DNA of 64,000 nt from Spongilla lacustris (lineage: Eukaryota; Porifera; Demospongiae; Spongillida; Spongillidae): positions 2,599,122 through 2,663,121 of the forward strand of contig OX442431.1 of the NCBI GenBank assembly GCA_949361645.1, read 5' to 3'. The position numbers and the translations under genes are program-made. Numbering within the stretch: position 1 is the stretch's first letter; each line of letters opens with the position of its first letter. Positions 34,256 to 44,602 of this stretch are shown here, piece by piece. The notes under the pieces are model-generated. The model searched no databases, had not been told where the DNA came from, and saw only the letters and a program-made list of their open reading frames with translations.

Positions 34256-36980
34256 CTATCTTTCCCCCATCCAGTCTGGTGGTCCCCGAGTGGATTCACT
34301 GCGCGGGACCCCATCCGCCATGCAGACTTGCCGCGAGGAGATTCAGGATGCGGCTAAAACCATAAAACAAAACTTGGTAGACATAGCACATGCTAGCCAC
34401 CATATAGACTTCCTCAACAAAGCTGAGGCCTCAGGTAGACTCCCTGGAGGCATGAATAAAGGACCCAAAATGATGCTCTGGAATGCTGATGAAGAAACCG
34501 CTCAAGAATGGAGAGATCAGATCAAAACCAATACACTTGGTTTCATGGGTATAGCCAAACGTCACCACAAGAAGACGATAAAGAAAAGCACGGAAGCGAT
34601 TGCAGAAACCCAAGAGGAGGCCATAAAGAAGATAGCAGACGCAGACCTTAATGACAGACAGAAGAGGGCCATCAAGCTGACCTACGATCAACTGATCAAG
34701 TCGGCAACCGAGGAGGCACACAAAGTGAAAAGAGAAAGAGATGAGGCCTCTAAAGGAAAGCTGGAAGAAAGACCAGCTAAACGTCAGAGGATAGAAAGCC
34801 AAAGGTATGAAACCAACCACACACACACACACTCAGACTCATTCTTTCAACACACCCCACATACAGTTACAGCAGACAGTACAGAGGCCCACCTCACAGA
34901 CAGAGGAGAAACTCTGAGGGTAGACCAGGAGCAAAAACACGCTCCCCTCACAAAAAGAAGGAATAACAGACACAGATACAGAACTAAACGTGTGTGTAAT
35001 GCCAATATACCTCATAATAAAACTTTGCACAATAATGTGGTCAACCTTTCCTCCTACCCACTATCTAAGGGTGAATTAGATATACTATCTAAAGGCCTAA
35101 ATTTCATACCATATACTCAATTTAGTGCCCACTGCACAAAAGATGAACTTGATGCCTTTTGTAGGAAACTAAGATTCAGGTACAAATATAGAAATTTATC
35201 TAAGACACAGGGCCCCTTCAAACATAAGTCCAAACGCATACCAGGCCCCACAGACTATAAACCGTTAGAAGACCTCATAGACAGAATCCAACTAACTCTC
35301 TCTCAGATTTACTCCACCACAGGTCGGTCCAATCTCCCAAAACAATGTTGGAGCACTATCAAGAAACTCAAAGATAATCATGACATCATCATTAACACAG
35401 CTGATAAAGGAAGTTGCATAGTGGTCCAAGACAGGGACAAATACATTGAGCAAGGCCGCAAACATGTAGACGACCCTCAGACATATATCAGACTTGAAAC
35501 TGATATCACAAACACGGTCAAACAGACGATACAAATCAAACTGACAAGACTATTCAAAAAAGGTCTTATAAGCAAACGAACCTATAAATACTGCCTTCCC
35601 CCAGACGAACACAGAACTAACCTCATGTACTTCCTTATCAAACTACACAAGAATCCACATGCCTACAGACCAATATGCTCCTGTGTCAACAGCATTACCT
35701 CAAACATTGCTCTCTTCCTAGACTACTGGCTTAAACAAGCAGTTGTTCTCCTACCCACATACATCAGGGATACTACCCACTTCATAAAAACCATTGAAAG
35801 CAAAGCCTTCCCACGGGACATTCTCCTCTGTACAATAGATGTCACCAACATGTATACCAACATACCCTTAGAAGAGGGCAACCAATGTGCCCTCCAAGCA
35901 CTAAGAGAACTGAAGACCTCCAAACAACTCACAGACATGCCAGACATACCAGTACTTGCAGACCTACTGAACATGGTGACACACAACAATGTCTTTGAGT
36001 TTGATGGAGAGTTTTACCTCCAGACAAGAGGAGTCCCAATGGGTAACACCATTGCCCCTGCATACAGTGGCATCTTCATGGGAGAACTTGAACAAACACT
36101 CATAAAAATGGGGTATGACAAAATCAAGCTCTGGTTACGATACATAGACGACATTTTTGTCGCCTGGCACGGGACAAATACAGACTTTGAGACCTTCTTA
36201 CAAAAATGTAATGAAGCCCATCCCACAATGAAATTCACAGGAGAATACTCCCCTGAACAAGCTCATTTCTTGGACACCACCATATACAAAGGAACAAACT
36301 TCCAATCAAAACAAACTCTAGACATAAAAACATACACTAAACCCACAAACAAACAAGCTTATGTCCATGGTTCTTCCTTCCATCCGGAGAGCATCACCAA
36401 AAGCATCACTCTCGGTGAAACATACAGATTCCTCAGAACAAACTCAGACGAAACCAACTTCAATCAGCAGACCCAGAAGCTAGAGACGGCACTGATAGAC
36501 AGAGGTTACAAAAAAGACACCGTAAAAACACTTATTAGACAAATACACTTCAAAGACAGACACAAAATTCTGTACAAGAAAAAAGAAAAGACTAACCTTC
36601 CTGACACGCCGTTTCTATCTCTCACATACAACACACACATCCCCAGAGTCCGCGAGAAACTCACACAGATCTGGGAAGATGCAAAGATAGACCCGCTACT
36701 AAACCAATTGTTTCCGGTGACACCACGTATTGCTCTCAAAAAGAACCGTTCCTTGAGCAACTACTTCGTAAGAGCTAAATTGCAAAAACAAACCCCACGC
36801 CCAATCCAGAGACTCACCCAGCACCCCAACACTTACGAGCTATGTAGAGTTCCAGCAAACTACCCAGCAAACCTATACTACGGAGCCCAGACCCAAAAAC
36901 ACAAACATACAGAAAGGCACGTGAACTACTGTGGAACCCAGACCCTAAAAAATCAGTCAGACACGTGCTTCAACGCCTGA
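33699..36980 (+). CDS. Penelope-like reverse transcriptase, no GIY-YIG domain
   Basis: An uninterrupted 1093-codon frame, presumably the retrotransposition protein. The first ~450 residues are a basic, low-complexity N-terminal region that includes a His-Thr run from a CA microsatellite. PLE-type RT follows: 'INTADKGSCIVVQDRDKYI', 'CTIDVTNMYTNIPLEEG', 'GVPMGNTIAPAYSGIFMGELE' and catalytic YIDD at residues 815-818. Downstream comes the thumb-like 'HFLDTTIYKG' and 'NRSLSNYFVRAKL'. In most PLEs a Cys-rich linker and GIY-YIG endonuclease follow this; here only about 65 residues remain and no GIY-YIG is visible. The TGA stop lies within the hammerhead core CTGA (36977-36980). The start codon is uncertain; 33699 is the first ATG of the frame. 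It could be an endonuclease-less PLE lineage or a copy whose endonuclease was lost. Confidence 0.92.
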   Translation: MHVPSGPITFIHMYKNNALNLRYRPKPNSKPPQKEQTLPMPKFPVQINLKIVWYPPRPIPEHPSVQISKETARNKACQTTQMWSTNIPEIYMDPSDTILIPNKNYKRISKWTYITTKCETDKATQTVPHHWCNPTIPISRNPNALTTLSPHSQMLTDEELNPDTSGISLETEKRRMAQILDQFQHSYLSPIQSGGPRVDSLRGTPSAMQTCREEIQDAAKTIKQNLVDIAHASHHIDFLNKAEASGRLPGGMNKGPKMMLWNADEETAQEWRDQIKTNTLGFMGIAKRHHKKTIKKSTEAIAETQEEAIKKIADADLNDRQKRAIKLTYDQLIKSATEEAHKVKRERDEASKGKLEERPAKRQRIESQRYETNHTHTHSDSFFQHTPHTVTADSTEAHLTDRGETLRVDQEQKHAPLTKRRNNRHRYRTKRVCNANIPHNKTLHNNVVNLSSYPLSKGELDILSKGLNFIPYTQFSAHCTKDELDAFCRKLRFRYKYRNLSKTQGPFKHKSKRIPGPTDYKPLEDLIDRIQLTLSQIYSTTGRSNLPKQCWSTIKKLKDNHDIIINTADKGSCIVVQDRDKYIEQGRKHVDDPQTYIRLETDITNTVKQTIQIKLTRLFKKGLISKRTYKYCLPPDEHRTNLMYFLIKLHKNPHAYRPICSCVNSITSNIALFLDYWLKQAVVLLPTYIRDTTHFIKTIESKAFPRDILLCTIDVTNMYTNIPLEEGNQCALQALRELKTSKQLTDMPDIPVLADLLNMVTHNNVFEFDGEFYLQTRGVPMGNTIAPAYSGIFMGELEQTLIKMGYDKIKLWLRYIDDIFVAWHGTNTDFETFLQKCNEAHPTMKFTGEYSPEQAHFLDTTIYKGTNFQSKQTLDIKTYTKPTNKQAYVHGSSFHPESITKSITLGETYRFLRTNSDETNFNQQTQKLETALIDRGYKKDTVKTLIRQIHFKDRHKILYKKKEKTNLPDTPFLSLTYNTHIPRVREKLTQIWEDAKIDPLLNQLFPVTPRIALKKNRSLSNYFVRAKLQKQTPRPIQRLTQHPNTYELCRVPANYPANLYYGAQTQKHKHTERHVNYCGTQTLKNQSDTCFNA

Positions 36981-37015
36981 GGAAGGAGTTATGAACTCCG
37001 AAACCGGTCAAAAAA
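36971..37015 (+). ncRNA. Hammerhead-ribozyme-like motif, copy 2 (followed by six A)
   Basis: It has the same core, hairpin, GAAA and ACCGGU-C as copy 1. The sequence after the predicted cleavage base C37009 is aaaaaaggtga instead of gcgatttgg, so the 3' strand of stem I is missing. This is what an RNA end at the cleavage site joined to the next copy would leave. Confidence 0.7.
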
Positions 37016-37020
37016 GGTGA

Positions 37021-37819
37021 ACTACTGTGGAACCCAGACCCTAAAAAATCAGTCAGACACGTGCTTCAACGCCTGAGGAAGGAGTTATGAACTCCGAAAC
37101 CGGTCGCGATTTGGGAGCTAAAACAAAAGTGAATCTCGGAGAAATGAATGCAGACGAAGAACGGGTATCTTATATTTTGTGTCCTTTGATGCATTTCTAT
37201 TCATTGTACCTTAATTATATAAATGCCAAAACCGCAAACCGCGAAAGCCTACAAACGCATCTGTGCATGTACCCTCGGGTCCGATCACATTTATACATAT
37301 GTATAAAAACAATGCGTTAAACCTACGCTACAGACCAAAACCAAACTCAAAGCCTCCCCAGAAAGAACAAACGCTCCCAATGCCAAAATTCCCTGTGCAA
37401 ATCAACCTAAAAATAGTCTGGTACCCCCCTAGACCAATACCAGAACACCCTAGCGTCCAAATCAGTAAAGAAACGGCTAGAAACAAAGCGTGCCAAACAA
37501 CTCAGATGTGGTCCACCAACATACCAGAAATATACATGGACCCTTCAGATACTATACTTATTCCAAACAAAAACTATAAAAGAATAAGCAAATGGACGTA
37601 TATCACCACAAAATGTGAAACAGATAAGGCTACACAGACGGTACCACATCACTGGTGTAACCCAACCATACCCATATCCAGAAACCCTAATGCACTGACC
37701 ACTCTTTCCCCACATTCCCAGATGCTAACAGACGAGGAATTGAATCCAGACACAAGTGGCATATCTTTAGAAACAGAAAAAAGGCGGATGGCGCAGATTC
37801 TGGACCAGTTCCAACACAG
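37021..37819 (+). mobile_element. Right pLTR of the Penelope-like element (799 bp)
   Basis: It is identical to 33457-34255 and ends at the same base (…ccaacacag), after which satellite resumes. Its copy of the ORF start is a truncated shadow (37263-37826). Confidence 0.92.
37067..37114 (+). ncRNA. Hammerhead-ribozyme-like motif, copy 3
   Basis: An exact repeat of copy 1, offset by 3564 bases, with predicted cleavage after C37105 and stem I cgc/gcg intact. Confidence 0.75.
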
Positions 37820-38323
37820 TATGTAAGTTGATGATTTCATAGAGATGCTGTGTGAGTGCATTGATTGAGACTACATGTGTCTAGAGATTCAGTTTAATGA
37901 ACCTATGATGTGACTGCATATTGCAATTGATAATGGGTGAACAACAAGCTACATTGCAGTTGATTTTCCAAATGTGGGTGCAGCATTGTTTATTCGGTTT
38001 GATATTAGGAGCAATGGATTGTATGCTATAGTCTCTTTCGTTAGCAAAGTATGTGAATGTGCGGTATGAATGGGAAAGTGTGTATGTGAAGTTTAATTAA
38101 TTTTGCTTCTTCCTGATTGGGTTGTCATGATGATGGACTGCTTGTGTGTTGCTGAAACGGAATTGAACATGCATTTGAATACTTGCTTTGGAACATTGTC
38201 TACATTGCTATAGTGTGTAAGTTAATGAGTTCATAGTGTTGTTGTGTGAGTGCATTGTGATTACATGTGACTGCAGATTCAGTTTAATGAACCTTTGATG
38301 TGACTGCATATTGCAGTTGATGA
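37816..38323. repeat. Right copy of the long duplication flanking the PLE
   Basis: Identical to 32949-33456 over the whole length. It then continues into ordinary satellite (tagagcgggtg). Confidence 0.93.
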
Positions 38324-39777
38324 TAGAGCGGGTGTTTTGTTATTGTGGGTGAACAATGAGATAGTTTATTCTCCTAATGCGGGTGTAGCATTGTTAATTA
38401 GGTTTGATATTAGGAGCATTTGATTATGCAGTATGCTATAGTCTCTTTAGTTAGCAAAAACTGTGTGAATGTGAAGTATGAATGAGAAAGTATTGTATTT
38501 TAAAGTGAATTGATATTACTTCTTCCTCATTGGGTTGTCATGATGATGGACTACTTTTGTGTTGCTGAATGGAATTGATCCTACAATTGAACATCTGATA
38601 ATGCTTCATTCGGGACATTGTCTAAAATGATGCCGCAATTGAATAACTGGTAATTCTTCGGAACATTGTCTGCCATCATGTAGCGTGTAAGTTGATAGTT
38701 GATGATGTTCTTGTGAGTGCATTGTGCTTACTTGTGATTAGAGATTGAGTTTAATGAACCTATGATGTGATTGCAGGTTGCAGTTAATGTTAGACCGTGT
38801 GTTTTGTATTTGAGGGTGAACAAAAGAGACAGTTTATATCCCAAATGTGGGTGGAGTGCTGAGAATTAGATTCGAGCTTAGGAGCACTTGATTGTACGGT
38901 AGCTCGTTTCTTTAGTGAGCTAAGTGTGTGAATGTGGAGAAAGAAAGAGAAAGTTTTGGATGTTAATTTAAATTGATATTACTTCTTCCTCATTGGGTTG
39001 TCATGATGATGGACTGCTTTTGTGTTGCTGAATGGAATTGATCCTGCAATTGAACATCCTACAATACTTCATTTGGAACATTGTCTAAAATGATCCTGCA
39101 ATTGAATAACTGACAATTCTTTCTTCGGAACATTGCCTACCGTCATGTAGGGTGTAAGTTGATAATTGATGATGTTCTTGTGTGAGTGCAAAGTGATAAC
39201 TTGTGATAAGTTATTCAATTTAATGAACCTTTGATGTGACTGCATATTGCAGTCAATGATAGATCATGTGTTTTGTATTTGAAAGTGAACAATGAGATAG
39301 TTTATTTTGCAAATGTGGTTGGAGTGTTGTTCATAAGGTTTGATGTTAGGAGCATTTGATTGCACAGTATACTTATAAGTATCTTTATTGAGCAAAGTGT
39401 GTGGATGTGAGGTACGAATGAGAAAGTGTGTATGTGAAGTTGAATTGATATTCCTTCTTCCTGATTGGGTTGTCATGATGATGGACTGCTTGTGTAATTG
39501 ATCCTGCAATTGAATAACTGATGATACTTGGTTGGAACATTGTCAACAATCATTCAGGCTGTAAGTTGATGAATTGATAATGTTCTTGTGTGAGTACATT
39601 GTGATTACCTGTGACTGCATTTTGCAGTTGATAATCCTGCATTTGTTTTGTATTTGTGGGTGAACAATTCCTAATGCTGTTGGAATGTTGTTAATTAAGC
39701 TTGATATTAGGAGCACTTGATTGTACAGTATGCTAGCCTGTTTAGTGAGCAAAGTTTCCGAATGTGCGGTGCAAAGA

Positions 39778-39814
<37 letters not shown>

Positions 39815-41342
39815 GTTGAATTGATATTGCTTCTTCCTTATTTGGTTGTCACGATGATGGATTGCTTGTGTGTTGCTGAATGGAATTGATCCCGCACGTA
39901 ATAATTGCTTAAAAACGTTCTCTGCCATTATGTAGCTTGTAAGTTCATGAGTGGTTAATGTTCTTGTGTGATTACTTGTGATTAGAGATTTAGTTTAATG
40001 AACCTACAATGTCAATGCATGTTGCAGTTTCAGATGATAGAGTATGTGATTTGTATTTGAGGATGAACAATGAGGTAGTATATTTTCCTAATGCAGGTGG
40101 ATTGTTGCTAATTTGGTTTGATATTAGGAGCCTATAGTCTCTTTACTAAGCAAAGTGTGTGTGAATGTGAGGTGCACATGTATGAGTGAGAAAAGTGCGT
40201 ACGTGAAGTTGAATTGTTATTCTTTCTTCTTGATTGGGTTGTCATGATGATGGACTGCTTTTGTGTTTCTGAACGTAATTCATCCTGCAATTTAATAAAC
40301 AATAATCCTTGCTTTGGAACATTGTCTACAATGGTATAGTCTGTAAGTTGATGGGTTAATGATGCTCTTGTGTGAGTGCATTACGATTACTTTGTTAGAA
40401 ATTAGATTTCATGAACCTACTATGTGACTGTATATTTCAGTTGATGATTGAACGTGTGTTTTGTATTTGAGGGTGAACAATGAGGTAGTTATTTTCCAAT
40501 TGCAGGTGAAGTGTTGTTAATTTAGTTTGATTTTAGAAGCATTTGATTGTAGTGTATGCTTAGATGTCTTTATTGAGCACAGTGTGTAAGTGTGAGAGAT
40601 AGTGTGCATTTGAAATTGAATTGATTTTGTGTTTTCCTGATTGGGTTGTCATAATTATCCACTGCTTGTGTGTTGCTGAAAACGGAATCAATCATGCAAT
40701 TGAATAACTGATGATACATGCTTTTGATCATTGTCTACAATTGTATAGTATGTAAGTTGATGAGTTTGTAGTGATATTGTGTGAGTGCATTGTGATTACT
40801 TAAGATTAGAGATTCAGTTTAATGAACCTATGATGTGACTGCATATTGCAGTTGATAATGGTGCATGTGTTTTGTATTTGTGGGTGAATAATAAGATAGT
40901 TGATTATCCAAATGCAAGTGGAGCATTGTTAATTAGGTTTGATATTAGGAGCATTGGATTGTACAGTATGCTATAGTCTCTTAACTGAGCAAAGTGTTGA
41001 ATGTGTGGTATGAATGAGAAAGTATTGTACGTGAAGTTGAATTAATTTTGCTTCTTCCTGATTGGGTTGTCATGATGATGGACTGCTTGTGTGTTGCTGA
41101 AAATGGAATTGATCATGCTTTTGAATAACTGATGATACTTGCTTGAAACATTGTTTACAATGGTATAGTGTGTAAGTTGATGTGTTCGTGATGTTCTTGT
41201 GTGAGTGCATTGTGTTTACTTGTGATTAGAGATTCAGTTTAATGAACCTACAGTGTGACTGCATATTTTAGCTGATGATAGGGTGTGTGTTATGTATCTA
41301 AGGGTGAACAATGAGGTACTTTGTTTTCCAAATGTGGGTGGA
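37820..41342. repeat. Satellite array D, about 9 monomers
   Basis: This continues array C after the PLE, with landmarks near 38110, 38530, 38990, 39463, 39840, 40225, 40640 and 41060. A (GT)n expansion lies at 39780-39812. It breaks off inside a monomer (…gtgggtgga) at the next insertion. Confidence 0.92.
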
Positions 41343-41456
41343 TGTGGAGGACTGGGAACCTGGTGTGGAAGTTAAGAATATTCATGTGGTCGGCCGGGGG
41401 GGGGGGGGGGGCCTGGCGCTATTCATAAGTAAGCCGCCTGGTGAGGATGCCGCAAC

Positions 41457-42083
41457 ATGATCTGTGGGTAGTGAACTCAGGAGCTGCTCCTTGACCAGCA
41501 TATCGCGAATCTCATCCACGGTCCTGCAACCCTTGGTCCACTTCTGTAACAGATCGGTCAGCCTTACCGCCAACTCACCCACCGACTCTCCCTCTTTCTT
41601 TGACGATTCCCGAAATCGCTGCCGGTACGTCTCTTCGGAGATGTCATAGCGTCGCAGTATGGCCTCTTTTAACTTCTCGTACCTCCCCGCATCTTCCGTC
41701 TTCATCGCGGCATAGGCCTGCTGCGCTTTCCCCGTCAACTGAGGAGCCAATTTCACAGCCCATCGCTCCTCCTTTACCTCGTAGGCCCGCATCACACGCT
41801 CGAAAGTTGTCAGGTACGCCTCTATGTCGTCCTGCTCGGTAAGTTTTACTAACTTACCTTCCCCTTCGAGGATCTTGATTGATGGTGCCCTAGCTTCGTC
41901 CGTACGATCGCGACGTGTGTCCTCCACCAATTGTCGTAGCATATCCATCTGCTCCATCACCTGCTTCCTTTCTTGTTCCGCAAGCTCCTCGAGCCTCCTT
42001 TTCTCGTCCTCATGATGCTTCTCCCTCTCCTGTCGATCCTCAATTAGCATCTTCATCAAATCGGCAATGTTCTGCTCCGCCAT
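41457..42083 (-). pseudogene. gag: Truncated gypsy gag of the chimeric element
   Basis: From the ATG at 42083 the minus strand encodes about 209 residues. First comes a charged coiled coil ('LIEDRQEREKHHEDEKRRLEEL' region). A capsid/SCAN-like part follows: 'YLTTFERVMRAYEVKEERW', 'KLAPQLTGKAQQAYAAM', 'GESVGELAVRLTDLLQKW', 'LLSSLP'. At 41457 the frame runs into the inverted LTR terminus, so the zinc knuckle and all of pol are missing. The frame is open further upstream (to 42194) across the primer-binding region, but no start is expected there. Confidence 0.85.
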
Positions 42084-42339
42084 TGTCTCTGATGAAATCG
42101 CTGTACCGTAGCCTTCCTTGTAAGAACGTCCTGACCTCAGTGACATACACAAGTAACTTACGACTACCCAGTGCCTTGCTATATGTCTCCGCAATACGAT
42201 GCGTCTCGTCGAACCGCTGTCTCCGAATTATCCCACTTCTGACACCAAATGTGAAGGTTCGCCGACGTCTTAAGGTACAGCTTGCGCACGAGAATCCGGA
42301 AGATAGCAGCAAACTACACAGCGAGAAATCAATAATTGG

Positions 42340-44359
42340 ACCAATATTGACGCATTATTGGATCAGAATGATATCATCCTTGGTAGGCAATATGGGTAAC
42401 AACATTGGTTCAATGATTTAGGGGAACATGACCCAAACTTGTGTACGCAATATTGATATAACACTGATAAAGTGTTGATCCAACCATGATAGCAGTATTG
42501 TGCCAAGCATGATATACCAAAGTATTGGCCCAATGCTGTTATTACAATATTGGCCCAAGAGAATATTACCTTTTAAGGCATCAATATTACCTCCTTTTTA
42601 GGCATTAATTTTTTTTATTGAAACAATACAGATTGCATCACAATAATAAACGATTCTATTGAATCCCTTGTTCTGTTCTCTTTCCTTCTATTGGCACTGC
42701 GATCACCATGTCCTCGAAGTAGCATACTCCACCAGAGCCAATGGACGGATACTTTGCATCCACTCAACAGCCTCGATGGTCTGTGTACAACCCTGTGTTG
42801 GATAGCAGAAGCATTACCACCACATATGTTCACATACCTTTCAGTGCCACTAGTCGTTTGGAAAGCTGTAAGACAAATCACCACCCTGGATATTTACCAT
42901 TATTAATTCAACTCACATCCAAGTCACGAAGACAACACCAAGCGCACTGGTGTTTTGATATCCAGAAGAGTTAGCCTGTGTGAATTGCACAAAATAAATG
43001 CTGTTATCAAGTCAACTCACGTAGCCACACACATCCAAGTTGCAAGACTCCATAAATGACAACACCAAGCGCACTAGTGTTTTGATATCCCAAAGAGTTA
43101 GCCAGTGTGAATAAATGCTGTTATCAAGTCAACTCACGTAGCCACACACATCCAAGTTGCAAGACTCCATAAATGACAACACCAAGCGCACTAGTGTTTT
43201 GATAGTTAGCCAGTGTGAATAAATGCTGTTATCAAGTCAACTCACGTAGCCACACACATCCAAGTTGCAAGACTCCATAAATGACAACACCAAGCGCACT
43301 AGTGTTTTGATATCCCAAAGAGTTGGCCAGTGTGAATAAATGCTGTTATCAAGTCAACTCACGTAGCCACACACATCCAAGTTGCAAGACTCCATAATTG
43401 ACAACACCAAGTGCACTAGTATTTTAATATCCCAAAGAGTTAGCCTGTGTGAATAAATGCTGTTATCAAGTCAACTCACCGGCGTAGCCACACATATCCA
43501 AGCACTGGTGTTTTGATATCCAAAAGTTAGCCTGTGTGATCGAAATGCACAAAAAAATGCTGTTATCAAGTCCACTAGTACTCAGTCACACCAAGTGCAC
43601 TGGTGTTTTGATGATGAATTTAGCCTGTGTGAATTAATGATGTTCTCAACTCACTTAGCCACACCAGAGATATACCTCTGGCCAGCATTCAACTCAAAGA
43701 CAAAACCTCGTTCTCATGTAACCCGTCTACCTCCATCGCTTTCTCCTTTTTACCAATTCTTCCCCACGGGCCGTCACTACTAGTACCCTCAATCAGATCA
43801 CACGGTGCAGATGCGCTCTAATAAGAGGTACAAGATGAGCGAATTCAAGGAACTTGGCAAGCGAAATACCACTAAAACGAAAAGAGACCGACACAATCAC
43901 TCGCTTACCGATTCACACAGAGAACAGCGCGAAATAGTCGCTAACAACAAATCTGTGAAACGACTCCATGTATAGATCGAAGCTTCCAACAACATTCACC
44001 ATGTGTAGTCACTGTAGAAGCTTTCAGTAGAGACCATACGTAACGATGGCAGAGTGATCACTTTACACACTTGCAGCTGTGCTGCTGACGGAAGAATGGC
44101 CGTGCATGCATTTGGAAACAATAATTATTAAATATGTTATGCATGCATTGTACATCGTGCCATTGCATTATTGAAGCAATATTGATATCATGGTTCATGT
44201 AAACATGATATTCAGATATTGTTCCAGGATTTTATCAACCTGTTCCATGTTGCTATATCAACATTGGCCCAATAAAGATAATATATCAGTATTGGGTCAT
44301 GTTTCATATCATTATTGTACCAAGGTTTTTGTGTTTATCATCCTTGAGCCAATATTGGT
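42340..44359. mobile_element. Nested non-autonomous element with CCAATATTG-rich ends
   Basis: Both ends carry repeated ccaatattg-like motifs (caatattg, ttggcccaat, cattggttcaatg) over about 220 bp. The outermost copies are at 42340 and 44349-44358. A minisatellite fills part of the middle. No coding frame is evident. The exact termini and target duplication could not be fixed. Confidence 0.45.
42900..43640. repeat. Minisatellite with 117-bp unit, 5-6 copies
   Basis: Units starting gtcaactcacgtagccacac recur at 43011, 43128, 43236, 43353 and 43470, with degraded copies on both sides. The 108-bp unit lacks about 9 bp. Each contains 'caagcgcactagtgttttgat'. Confidence 0.9.
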
Positions 44360-44602
44360 AAGGGTTGGCTGTGTATATAATATGCACACTTAAACCAAGA
44401 TCAAGATACCTTGTACAGGCAACAACTCTATCTAATACCAACACTACACAAAAGAACAAAACAACAATGTTCTCGCAGATCGCACAATAGAGGCCCCCCG
44501 CTGCGGCATCCTCACCAGGCGGCTTACTTATGAATAGCGCCAGGCCCCCGGCCGACCACATGAATATTCTTAACTTCCACACCAGGTTCCCAGTCCTCCA
44601 CA

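Larger units (their letters stand above)
41343..44602 (-). mobile_element. Chimeric LTR-retroelement fragment with inverted ends
   Basis: Both outer ends carry the same sequence in inverse orientation (tgtggaggactgggaacctg at left, its complement at right). They match over 112 and 101 bp and differ mainly in a G run. The 5-bp duplication gtgga lies at 41338-41342 and 44603-44607 and splits one satellite monomer exactly. On the minus strand the right end begins an LTR. The LTR runs to 42250, followed by a primer-binding site and gag, and gag is then cut off where the inverted LTR start begins. There is no pol and no normal 3' LTR end. Confidence 0.85.
42250..44602 (-). mobile_element. 5' LTR of the chimeric element, enlarged by a nested repeat
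   Basis: On the minus strand it starts TGTGGAGGACTGGG and ends CTTCACA, followed by TTTGGTGTCAGAAGTGGG (primer-binding site). A TATA-like 'tatataca' lies near 44370. Its 2.35 kb is probably inflated by a nested element from about 42340 to 44359; without that, the LTR would be about 330 bp. The pairing LTR is absent, so the limits rest on the termini and the primer site. Confidence 0.65.

Noticed and set aside
37087..37826. Second ORF start at 37263 resembling the PLE protein
   Set aside because: It is the exact pLTR duplicate of 33523-34255 and is cut off after 187 codons by satellite.
42900..43640. CRISPR-like array from the regularly spaced repeats
   Set aside because: The 117-bp units are contiguous tandem repeats without unique spacers, in a eukaryotic retroelement context.
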